Assembly: GCF_003429105.1 (NCBI RefSeq)
Contig: NZ_QVTD01000003.1
Coordinates: 930,001 to 994,000 of the forward strand
DNA length: 64,000 bases
Reading direction: 5' to 3'
Source: Peribacillus glennii
GTDB taxonomy: Bacteria; Bacillota; Bacilli; Bacillales; DSM-1321
Of this stretch, positions 52,843 to 60,181 are shown piece after piece. Within the stretch, counting starts at the first letter, position 1. Each line of letters starts with the position of its first letter. The notes under the pieces are model-generated. The model searched no databases. It saw only the letters and a list, made by a program, of their open reading frames with translations, and was not told where the DNA came from. Both the position numbers and the translations under genes were made by a program.

Positions 52843-53535
52843 TTATGCTTCCAAACTTGCGGCGGGGCCAAAGAATTCATAGTTGATCTGTGCATCGTCC
52901 ACACCGAACTTTTTCAGGCTTCCGACGATTGTGCGGAGGAACGGAACCGGTCCGCATACATAGTAATCTGCTTCGCTGCCCGTAATATGTTCGTTCAGCC
53001 ACTCAGAATCAATAAAACCCTCTTTGGCGAAGAACTCATCCTTGTGGTCTTGTTCAGCAGGTTGTTCGTACACATAGTATAACTCGAAGTTTTGCAACGC
53101 ACCCTTTAACGTTTTTAATTCGTTTTTAAATGCCTGGACCCTACCGTTTCTTGCTGCATGGATGAACTGGACCTGTCGAACAGGCTGTACTTCGGCTATG
53201 GCACTTGCCATGCTAATGAATGGCGTTATGCCGACACCCCCGCTGATAAAAACGATCGGAGTTTGTTTTTTGGTATCAAGGATGAATACTCCCGCAGGCG
53301 CTGTAACTTCCAAAATATCACCTGCATTGATGTGGTCATGCAAGTAGTTTGAAACTTTTCCGTCCGGTGATGTCCCATCAGCTTCCCTTTTTACAGAAAT
53401 CCGGAAATATTCCTTCCCTGGCGCAACTGACAGGCTGTACTGGCGGTTGAATAAGTACTCTTCTCCCGGAATTTGAAGCCTGATTGTGATGTACTGGCCA
53501 GGTTCAAACAAAGGAACCGGAGTATCTTTTGTTGT
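52843..53535 (-). pseudogene. hmp: Flavohemoglobin, reductase part only (globin domain deleted)
   Basis: About 230 residues of the FAD/NAD reductase of a flavohemoprotein (nitric oxide dioxygenase): FAD motif NRQYSLSVAP, NAD motif ISGGVGITPF, C-terminal YYVCGPVPF and FFGPAASL. The whole N-terminal globin domain and start (about 165 residues) are missing. The sequence breaks off near 53530, where nsrR sequence in the opposite direction begins. In Bacillus hmp and nsrR-type regulators act together in NO detoxification, so a single deletion of the intervening region explains both truncations. Confidence 0.9.
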
Positions 53536-53542
53536 ATTTAGC

Positions 53543-53947
53543 ATCCCAAAAGAAAGAACGGTTGTTCCTATAAAAGAAATAGCCGAAGCATACGATATTT
53601 CGAAGAATCATCTTATGAAGATCATATATAATCAGGGTAAAATGGGATACATCGAAACGGTGCGCGGCCGAAATGGAGGCATTCGCCTTGCCAAATCGCC
53701 ATCGGAGAGCAATATCGGGGAGATCGTCCGCAAAACGGAAGAGGATTTCTATTTGGTTGAATGCTTTGAGCACGGCCATAATAATTGTGTAATCGCGCCG
53801 GTTTGCTCCTTGAAGCATGTTTTTAACAAAGCGCTGGATGCTTTTTTGCAGGTGCTGGATCAGTATACCCTGGAGGATATCCTTGAAAATAAAGTGATGC
53901 TTCTCATGGACTTTTTTAACTTTAAAAAAAGCCAGGCACATGACTAA
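53543..53947 (+). pseudogene. nsrR: NO-sensing repressor NsrR, N-terminally truncated
   Basis: Rrf2-family repressor lacking its first 15-20 residues. Recognition helix region IKEIAEAYDISKNHLMKIIY and wing RGRNGGIRLAK remain, as do the three Fe-S cysteines (VECFEHGHNNC, PVC). An open frame from 53486 uses hmp-side bases as its first codons. Without the first helix and native promoter it is likely non-functional, although a truncated product could still be made. Followed immediately by a MITE-like element. Confidence 0.85.
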
Positions 53948-53951
53948 TAGT

Positions 53952-54059
53952 GGCTGTCTTAAGCAAAGGGGTTAGAGCCTACCACACTATATCCAGATAA
54001 AAACTGTATTTCAAGATCTAAATGGATATGTTGTGGGTTCAGAGCCTTATGAGACAGCC
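53952..54059. mobile_element. MITE-like inverted-repeat element (108 bp)
   Basis: Terminal inverted repeats GGCTGTCT..(left) and ..AGACAGCC (right). Further pairing extends inward: AGAGCC near both ends, CCACA/TGTGG and ATATCC/GGATAT. No ORF. The ends resemble those of IS1182-type elements common in Bacillus, as far as I recall. No target duplication is clear. Confidence 0.65.
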
Positions 54060-54095
54060 TCAAATCCCCCCTATTGCTCCCCGTACCTTCCTTCA

Positions 54096-55094
54096 TCAAC
54101 CGATGACCTTCTGTATCTCAATCGCCTTCTCCACCTTCAGATCAATTATTCCTCTTTCGGTTTTAATCAGCGATTGTAAGGGTTGGTAGGGATTTATCAG
54201 GATGATTTCACCATATTCGCTGTTCGTCAACAGCACTTTTTTGCCCACCAAGGCTCCCATCATTCTGTTCATGAATACTAAAAGAACATTTGGATCAAAC
54301 TTTCCGAAAACATCTTTATTCATTTGGCTTATCACTTGATAAAATGGGATTGCATCATGATAAACCCGATCAGAGGACATCGCATGGAATACATCGGCAA
54401 CCGCAACAATTTTGGAAAATAAATGCATGTCATGACCCTTCAATCCAAACGGGTACCCTTCCCCATTTTCTCGCTCATGATGCTGCAGTGCTGTCAACGC
54501 TATCGAAACAGGTTCTCCCGGCACCTGCTTTAACAGTTCGTACCCATAAATCGTATGCTTCTTCATCTCTTCAAATTCCCCGGCTGTAAATTTCCCCGGT
54601 TTATGGAGGATATCATCGCTGATTTTCATTTTCCCGACGTCATGAAGCGTTGCTGCCAGTGTCAGCCTTTGCAATTCCGCACCTTGCAAGCCCATCCATT
54701 TACCGGTCAATGTTGCAATGATACCCACGCTGATATTGTGATTATAGGTATACTCGTCCTTTAGCTGTATTTCTTTAAACAGATAGTAAATATGAGGGAT
54801 TTCCGCTGCGCGCTGGATTATCGGCAAGATATCGTTGCGGATTTCATCCATTGGCAGATTTTCGGTATCTCTGACATAATGAAAAATGTCCTTAATTTTC
54901 CTTGAGGCTGTCTCCACCTCTAAACTAATTTTCTTAATTTTCTCTGGCACAGTCAATATATCATTTCCTTCGTTAATCAAACAGGAAGCGTTACCCTTCC
55001 CATCTTGTTTCATGCGGAGAATTAGAGTGTCAATTTCCTGTATTGTCAATGGAGTCAAATTATTATGAATAGCAGGACGTTTATTACTAGTCAT
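54096..55094 (-). CDS. HD-GYP domain protein (probable cyclic-di-GMP phosphodiesterase)
   Basis: A 332-residue protein. HD-GYP motifs: YNHNISVG (His119), TLHDVGKMKISDDIL (HD 151-152), KHTIYGYELL, QHHERENGEGYPFGLKG (GYP 213-215) and KIVAVADVFHAM. The N-terminal 110 residues are an uncharacterised helical part, with no receiver or membrane segment. GGGGGAG precedes ATG. Predicted to hydrolyse cyclic-di-GMP or a related dinucleotide; its input signal is unknown. Confidence 0.88.
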   Translation of the reverse strand: MTSNKRPAIHNNLTPLTIQEIDTLILRMKQDGKGNASCLINEGNDILTVPEKIKKISLEVETASRKIKDIFHYVRDTENLPMDEIRNDILPIIQRAAEIPHIYYLFKEIQLKDEYTYNHNISVGIIATLTGKWMGLQGAELQRLTLAATLHDVGKMKISDDILHKPGKFTAGEFEEMKKHTIYGYELLKQVPGEPVSIALTALQHHERENGEGYPFGLKGHDMHLFSKIVAVADVFHAMSSDRVYHDAIPFYQVISQMNKDVFGKFDPNVLLVFMNRMMGALVGKKVLLTNSEYGEIILINPYQPLQSLIKTERGIIDLKVEKAIEIQKVIG

Positions 55095-55160
55095 GCGGCT
55101 CCCCCAATTACTTTTTATCTCTATCTTCGTATTTATCTAAAAATTTTTCAGGCAGCAAAA

Positions 55161-55361
55161 TCAACTTCTTGGCAAATCTGTCAGCTGTGAGCCGATTGTT
55201 CTTATTTTTTGTCCGACTGTACATTGGGAGATGCAGAATTTATGGGCGCAATTTCTCCCTTTTTCTTTTCTTAAGGTGCTGTATAGGAAGCAATCCTTAC
55301 AATAATCTTCAAGGACAGTTTCCAATTCTGAATAGATGACTTTTCGGTTCTTCAATTCCAT
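55161..55361 (-). CDS. ypeQ: YpeQ family zinc-finger-like small protein
   Basis: A 64-66 residue DUF2602-type protein with four or five conserved cysteines: YCKDCFLY, NCAHKFCISQCTVGQKI. The CHKFCISQCTVG pattern matches B. subtilis YpeQ. Likely zinc-binding; role unknown. TTG at codon 3 has better spacing (eight) from GGAG than the ATG. It directly follows ypeP, 8 bp away. Confidence 0.82.
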   Translation of the reverse strand: MELKNRKVIYSELETVLEDYCKDCFLYSTLRKEKGRNCAHKFCISQCTVGQKIRTIGSQLTDLPRS

Positions 55362-55369
55362 TGCTCCTT

Positions 55370-56032
55370 TTATTTTTCGGTTACATTCAGCTTGCTGAAA
55401 ATTTCTTCGCCATTCAGTGCCTGGCTCGCGAGTTTGTCAGCTTCTGTATTTTCTTTCCTCACAATATGTTCATATACCGGCTTAATCCCGAGGTTATTGA
55501 TTTTTTCCTCGATCCGGTCAAGCCAACGGTTCAGGTTTTCCTCAAAAACCGGCCATTCACCGGAAAGTTGGTTAAGCACAACCTGGGAATCGCCCCTGAA
55601 TGTGCATGACCCAGGGCGCACCCCCAATTCTTCCAATTGCCTTACAGCTTCGAACATGGCGGCATACTCAGCTTCATTGTTCGAAACCAGTTCCGCCAGG
55701 ACGGCATTCATCCGAATCCGCCACCTTGTTTTGCCCTGGGTATAATATATGACAACCCCTATGCCAGTTAATCCATTTTGTTTCTGATACCCGCCGTCAA
55801 AATAAACAATCACATCCTGCGGCTCATCTTCTATCTCAGCGAGCAATTTTCTCAATTCTTTTGTTGACCAGGAAGTACCTGCTTCGTCCCTGAATTCTAC
55901 ATCTCTTAGCCGGCCGGCCTTTTGAAGGTCTTCTGTAATGATTAAGGCATTTTCCGCGTCCAGCCAATCGGAGACAAATTCACAAGTAGGCTTCTTAGGA
56001 CTTCCATATGTCCATGACATGATTACTTTCAT
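55370..56032 (-). CDS. ypeP: YpeP: RNase H-fold protein with N-terminal extension
   Basis: A 220-residue protein. The C-terminal RNase HI fold starts near residue 75 and keeps the four acids: VYFDGGY (Asp), SNNEAEYAAM (Glu), RGDSQVV (Asp), NTEADKLA (Asp), so it may be an active RNase H-like nuclease. The N-terminal 70 residues (VSDWLDAENALIITEDLQKA) are of unknown function. Homologue of B. subtilis YpeP. Operon with ypeQ; another RNase H (ypdQ) lies 290 bp away on the other strand. Confidence 0.88.
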   Translation of the reverse strand: MKVIMSWTYGSPKKPTCEFVSDWLDAENALIITEDLQKAGRLRDVEFRDEAGTSWSTKELRKLLAEIEDEPQDVIVYFDGGYQKQNGLTGIGVVIYYTQGKTRWRIRMNAVLAELVSNNEAEYAAMFEAVRQLEELGVRPGSCTFRGDSQVVLNQLSGEWPVFEENLNRWLDRIEEKINNLGIKPVYEHIVRKENTEADKLASQALNGEEIFSKLNVTEK

Positions 56033-56320
56033 ATTTTAACCCGCTTTCTTCCATTTCTATAATAATGTTCGGATATGGGCATTAAAAAACCTTCTTTTAA
56101 AAATAATTTCCCATTTGTTTGTTGTAAAACCGCCCTCGATCGAAATTTTCTAAATTGACGAAGCCAATAAAGCCATGTTTTTCCACCAACAGCTTGCTTA
56201 ATGTAACAATATAACCGTTTTCGCCACCTGCCTGCATTCTTAAAATCATTGTTAGTTTCCTTTATTTGCTTTAAAATGTAGACGGAAATGATTCATTCAG
56301 GACTGCAGAGGAGGACAATC

Positions 56321-56722
56321 ATGATCGAAGTATATACCGACGGGGCAAGCGCGGGAAATCCCGGCCCAAGCGGTGCAGGCATTTTTATTAAAAATAACGG
56401 CCAGGTGGAACGGCATTCGATTCCTCTCGGCATTATGGAGAACCACGAGGCGGAATACCACGCACTGATAAAAGCGCTTGAGCTTTGCATTGAAAAAGAA
56501 TACAAGTCCGTATCATTCCGCACTGATTCCCAGTTGATCCACAGGGCAATCGAAAAGGAATTTGTAAAGAATAAACGTTATTCTCCGCTATTGGATAGAG
56601 TCCTTGAACTGTCGCGTAAACTTGATCTTTTCTTTTTGAAATGGGTTCCAGGGAGCGAAAATAAATCTGCTGATGAATTGGCAAGAAGGGCAATTCGCAT
56701 GAATGCAGGTGAAAAGGAATGA
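56321..56722 (+). CDS. ypdQ: RNase HI family protein YpdQ
   Basis: A 133-residue minimal RNase HI. The acidic active site is intact: IEVYTDGASAGNPGPSG (Asp), NHEAEYHAL (Glu), RTDSQLI (Asp), NKSADELA (Asp). It would cut RNA in RNA/DNA hybrids. ATG 56321 has AGGAGG six bases upstream. The stop overlaps the start of the transporter gene (ATGA). Confidence 0.9.
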   Translation: MIEVYTDGASAGNPGPSGAGIFIKNNGQVERHSIPLGIMENHEAEYHALIKALELCIEKEYKSVSFRTDSQLIHRAIEKEFVKNKRYSPLLDRVLELSRKLDLFFLKWVPGSENKSADELARRAIRMNAGEKE

Positions 56723-57630
56723 AAAAAACATCCATCTCCGATTTTACGTTACTTTTCGTTGTTTTTATTTGGGGAGCAACCTTTGTGATGGTGCAGAACG
56801 CCATTTCGTTCCTTGAGCCCTTCAGCTTCAATGCCGTGCGATTCCTTATGGCATTTCTATTGCTTTTGGTATGGTACCTTTTATTTTCTCACAAAAAAAT
56901 GATCGCCTGGAACACAGCATTATTGTTCTCCGGGGCGAAGCTTGGGCTCTGGCTATTTCTTGGGTATGCCTTTCAGACTTTCGGGCTGCTATACACAAGC
57001 CCGGCGAAAGCCGGATTCATTACCGGTTTGAGCGTTGTGCTCGTTCCACTCTTTTCCTTGGCGCTAATAAAGCAAAAACCGACGAGGAATGCCTTGCTCG
57101 GTGTAACGGCAGCAACCCTCGGACTATACTTAATGACAGTAGTCGAAAATTCTTCTTTCACAATCGGTGATGTCCTGGTATTCCTGTGTGCCATTAGCTT
57201 TGCGATGCATATCATAACAACAGCAAGATTTGCAGGCGTGTTCCCGGCGCTTCCGCTTACCATTGTACAGATTTTCACTGTCTCCTTGTTATCGTTTATT
57301 TCAGGTGCTTTTTTTGAAGACTTTTCCGTTGTCCTAAATCCTGGCGTGATGCTTAAAACAGAGGTCTGGCTGGCTTTGTTTGTTACTTCCTCTTTGGCGA
57401 CGGCCTTTGCTTTTCTCGCCCAGACCTATTTCCAGGCGTATACCTCACCGACCAGGGTGGCGGTGATTTTCGCCATGGAGCCGGTATTTGCCGCCCTTAC
57501 GTCTTTCTTTTGGATCGGGGAACGGCTTACCTATAATTCGATTGCGGGTTGCCTTTTTATCTTTCTCGGCATGATTCTGGCTGAGCTGCCACAGAAGCCT
57601 AAGGAAAATAGTTCAACAGCCGGCATATAA
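56719..57630 (+). CDS. EamA/DMT-superfamily transporter
   Basis: A 303-residue protein with ten predicted transmembrane helices in two EamA repeats (LFVVFIWGATFVMVQNAI; FTIGDVLVFLCAISFAMHII). Drug/metabolite transporter superfamily exporter; substrate unknown. Translationally coupled to ypdQ; followed by a terminator. Confidence 0.9.
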   Translation: MKKTSISDFTLLFVVFIWGATFVMVQNAISFLEPFSFNAVRFLMAFLLLLVWYLLFSHKKMIAWNTALLFSGAKLGLWLFLGYAFQTFGLLYTSPAKAGFITGLSVVLVPLFSLALIKQKPTRNALLGVTAATLGLYLMTVVENSSFTIGDVLVFLCAISFAMHIITTARFAGVFPALPLTIVQIFTVSLLSFISGAFFEDFSVVLNPGVMLKTEVWLALFVTSSLATAFAFLAQTYFQAYTSPTRVAVIFAMEPVFAALTSFFWIGERLTYNSIAGCLFIFLGMILAELPQKPKENSSTAGI

Positions 57631-57631
57631 A

Positions 57632-57658
57632 AACGGCAGAAGTTTTCTGCCGTTTTGC
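57632..57658 (+). terminator. Intrinsic terminator after the DMT transporter
   Basis: AACGGCAGAA/TTCTGCCGTT stem with loop GTT, ending in a short T run. Confidence 0.8.
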
Positions 57659-57783
57659 TTGAACTTTACGAGAAATATTACTGGGCATACTGATGATCAG
57701 AAGAAATTGTCACCAAGTACTATGAATGTGCATCAGGGCACCTTCCGCTCTGGCTTTCCACTCTCGCATATCGGTCGGTTTCT

Positions 57784-58059
57784 TTACGTGAGCAATCCCC
57801 GTTCCTTGGCGAACAGTTCCGCATCGGTTCGCGTATTCACCTTGTTTTGCTTTAAAGCTTCAAGAAGAGATATGTAAAAGCTCCCATCAAAATCCTTTTG
57901 TGCCTTTAGGGTCATTTCTATTGCGACATTAACAAGAAAATCGCTTGCATTCGTATATTGTTTCCCAAAATAGATAAATCCAATGGCATCCTCACCGAAA
58001 GAAAATCCTTTGGATTCCAGGAAGGCAACGTATTCTTCCACTGTTTTCCCCACGAGCAA
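57784..58059 (-). CDS. Small conserved protein, perhaps DUF6123
   Basis: Up to 91 residues, with EEYVAFLESKGFSFGEDAIG and FIYFGKQYTNASDFLVNVAI; helical and soluble. I recall a Bacillus family annotated DUF6123 with this pattern but am unsure. Start choices are TTG 58059, GTG 58053 and GTG 58041, the last with GGGG six bases upstream. Confidence 0.6.
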   Translation of the reverse strand: MLVGKTVEEYVAFLESKGFSFGEDAIGFIYFGKQYTNASDFLVNVAIEMTLKAQKDFDGSFYISLLEALKQNKVNTRTDAELFAKERGLLT

Positions 58060-58117
58060 ACACCAGCCTATCGACCAAATTCAACCTAAATCTTACCTTA
58101 AAAATGAAAATTTGCCT

Positions 58118-58147
58118 ATATGTTTTTCGACAAAAGTTGCCATAATA
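58118..58147 (+). promoter_or_regulatory. Probable sigma-G promoter of sspL
   Basis: ATATG (58118-58122), 18-base spacer, CATAATA (58141-58147): matches sigma-G GMATR-N18-CATNHTA at 4 of 5 and all of 7. Expected for a small acid-soluble spore protein gene. The implied leader is about 87 bases, somewhat long. Confidence 0.5.
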
Positions 58148-58239
58148 CCCCCGCCTGTTTCTACAAACAATATAGGAAACTTAACTATTATTAGCAGGAA
58201 GCCTCTGCGTAAATTCGCACGGAAGGAGGTGATTTTCAG

Positions 58240-58374
58240 GTGAGCAAGAATCGAAACAGGGGGACAGCAGCACATAGCGGCGTCAATCCACAGGGCTATT
58301 CGACCGGCGCTGAAAGGGCTAGAGATCCAAAAACGAAGCTTGAGAATGCAGCAAAGAGGGATAATACAAAGTAG
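58240..58374 (+). CDS. sspL: Small acid-soluble spore protein L
   Basis: A 44-residue protein, MSKNRNRGTAAHSGVNPQGY then STGAERARDPKTKLENAAKR, matching the minor SASP SspL with its VNPQGYS core. GTG start preceded by AAGGAGGTGAT, a complete match to the 16S rRNA end. Forespore-specific in B. subtilis and neighbour of ypcP there too. Confidence 0.9.
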   Translation: MSKNRNRGTAAHSGVNPQGYSTGAERARDPKTKLENAAKRDNTK

Positions 58375-58383
58375 TAAAAATAG

Positions 58384-58414
58384 AAACCGCCTGTCCTATT
58401 TAGGCAAGCGGTTT
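58384..58414. terminator. Bidirectional terminator between sspL and ypcP
   Basis: AAACCGC/GCGGTTT stem with inner CTGTCC/GGACAG-like bases; on the minus strand followed by CTATTTTT. Confidence 0.7.
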
Positions 58415-58419
58415 ACTGT

Positions 58420-59301
58420 TTATATAATTAATTTCTCAACGGTTCTGAATCCATTTTCCATTGCCATTTGAAGGACCTTATCGCGGTCATAGCTAAAGTG
58501 TGCTTCTTCAAGCGAGCAAGAAACAGGCACATCGCATTTTATTTCCGCAAGCTTCCTGGAGAGGTGAAGCATATCCACCGCTTGTTCAATTTTCGCGCGT
58601 TGTGTTTTCGTCAAGGAATGGACGTTTTCCAGGATTCCTTCGATGCTTTCATGCTGGATGAGCAGCTTTAATGCGGTTTTTTCGCCAATGCCCTTTACGC
58701 CCGGATAATTGTCGGACGGATCGCCCATCAATGCCTTCAAATCAATCATTTGTCGAGGGGTGATGCCTTTCCATTCAAAAAAGCTTTCCGAATTATGGAC
58801 TTCATAATTGCCGAAGCCTTTTTTTAAGAGAATAACCGATATATTATCATCAAGCAGCTGCAATATATCCTGATCACCAGTTAAAATGTAGACCTCACTT
58901 TCAGTGGCGGATGATTTTGCTATTGTACCGATACAATCATCAGCTTCAAAGCCCTCAAGGCCGATATTTGGAATATCGAACGCTTCCACTGCTTCCTTTA
59001 CAAGGCCGAACTGTGGGATCATTTCAACCGGCGGTGTAGAACGGTTTGCTTTATAATCTCCGAACAGTTCATTGCGGAAGGTCTTGCTTCCCATATCCCA
59101 GCATACTGCAACATGGGTGGGAGAAAAATGGTCCACAGCCGTAAGCATGTGCTTTAAAAATCCTTGTACTGCATTTGTCGGAACACCATTTTTATTTATC
59201 ATAAACTGGCCTGTAACAGCCGTTGCATAAAAAGCCCGGAACAACAGCGCCATGCCATCTACAAGCAGTAAGGAGGGAACTTGTTCTTCATTGCTATTCA
59301 C
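58420..59301 (-). CDS. ypcP: 5'-3' exonuclease (flap endonuclease) YpcP
   Basis: A 293-residue stand-alone homologue of the DNA polymerase I 5' nuclease domain. Metal-binding acids: LLLVDGMALLFRAF, FEADDCIGTIA, LTGDQDILQLL and LMGDPSDNYPGVKGIGEKTA (helix-hairpin-helix). It can remove RNA primers in Okazaki fragments together with RNase H and Pol I. GTG 59301 has AGGAG seven bases upstream; the frame extends to 59436. Confidence 0.93.
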   Translation of the reverse strand: MNSNEEQVPSLLLVDGMALLFRAFYATAVTGQFMINKNGVPTNAVQGFLKHMLTAVDHFSPTHVAVCWDMGSKTFRNELFGDYKANRSTPPVEMIPQFGLVKEAVEAFDIPNIGLEGFEADDCIGTIAKSSATESEVYILTGDQDILQLLDDNISVILLKKGFGNYEVHNSESFFEWKGITPRQMIDLKALMGDPSDNYPGVKGIGEKTALKLLIQHESIEGILENVHSLTKTQRAKIEQAVDMLHLSRKLAEIKCDVPVSCSLEEAHFSYDRDKVLQMAMENGFRTVEKLII

Positions 59302-59335
59302 ATAATCACTCCTATAAATAAATCCAAACTGTAAA

Positions 59336-59359
59336 GATAGAGTCACTCTATCTATTATA
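59336..59359 (-). promoter_or_regulatory. ypcP promoter with palindrome at the start site
   Basis: Minus strand TGGTATAAT is an extended -10 (TATAAT at 59354-59359). The perfect 17-bp palindrome GATAGAGTGACTCTATC (59336-59352) begins one base later and covers the predicted transcription start near 59347, which is where a repressor would act. Confidence 0.45.
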
Positions 59360-59404
59360 CCACAACAGCCTGCTTTTTCGAAGGTCTTACTGGAACCATT
59401 AGAA

Positions 59405-60163
59405 TCAAATGCCAAGGCACTTCCAGGCAAGTTCATTCAATTCCCCTTCCATACCTTTTCCTTCCGGCAAACCAGACAGCATGCTTTGAATCGCAATCAA
59501 TTCTTCCTCAAGCAGCACAGATGTGTCCATTAACGCTTTTCCTGATAAATATCGATTCTGTTTTTTCAACCGAAAAAGCTCTTCAATACTATACCGTATC
59601 GCGCTGTTCATACTGGCCCCATTCAACAGCTCATCTATGTGAAGTGGCGGAAGTCTCCGTTTCTGCAGTAACACCAAAAGCATCAAGTAACAGCGGGCCA
59701 CCTGGACCATTGTTTTATGCGCTTTTTTCTCCATGACTGCTATTTTTTTCAAATATGCCAGGTTGGTACGGCACATATTAAAATAATGCAGGCCCAGAGT
59801 CCGTTTGGAGTAATGAGTCTGTATGAGTTCCTTAATTTCACATACAAATTTGTGATTTGATATGTCGATCGTTCGGGAATGAAACCATTCGAACATACCG
59901 GGGTTGCTCTTTTGCATGAGGCGAAATGCTTTGAATATATCCCAGCCCTCTATTTCAAACTCAGCATTTTTGAATGTGATAACCTCATGCTTTGCTTTCA
60001 AGGAAAGATAATCACGCATATTTTTTTGCATAAAAACAAACCGGATATCACGATCGGATTCAGGTGTTTGTAGGCCAAAGGAATGGCTGCCGGTTTCAGC
60101 AGCCATCCATATTTCAACCCCATTTTCTTTTTCCATGATTCTTAGAAATTGAACAGCGTTCAT
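59405..60163 (-). CDS. RlaP-like DNA polymerase beta superfamily nucleotidyltransferase
   Basis: A 252-residue protein. The nucleotidyltransferase signature is GSHSFGLQTPESDRDIRFVF (GS...DRD, two metal-binding Asp), followed by a helical C-terminal domain (LLQKRRLPPLHIDELLNG). COG3541/RlaP family, members of which are often linked to RNA ligases in other bacteria; none is visible here. Substrate unknown. It ends about 100 bp before the ypcP start and follows dynA by 18 bp, so it probably shares the dynA transcript. Confidence 0.85.
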   Translation of the reverse strand: MNAVQFLRIMEKENGVEIWMAAETGSHSFGLQTPESDRDIRFVFMQKNMRDYLSLKAKHEVITFKNAEFEIEGWDIFKAFRLMQKSNPGMFEWFHSRTIDISNHKFVCEIKELIQTHYSKRTLGLHYFNMCRTNLAYLKKIAVMEKKAHKTMVQVARCYLMLLVLLQKRRLPPLHIDELLNGASMNSAIRYSIEELFRLKKQNRYLSGKALMDTSVLLEEELIAIQSMLSGLPEGKGMEGELNELAWKCLGI

Positions 60164-60181
60164 ATCCCATCAACCCTATTG

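Noticed and set aside
53504-53941. 145-codon minus-strand ORF
   Set aside because: Antisense to nsrR and continuous with hmp sequence at its end; a by-product of the deletion junction.
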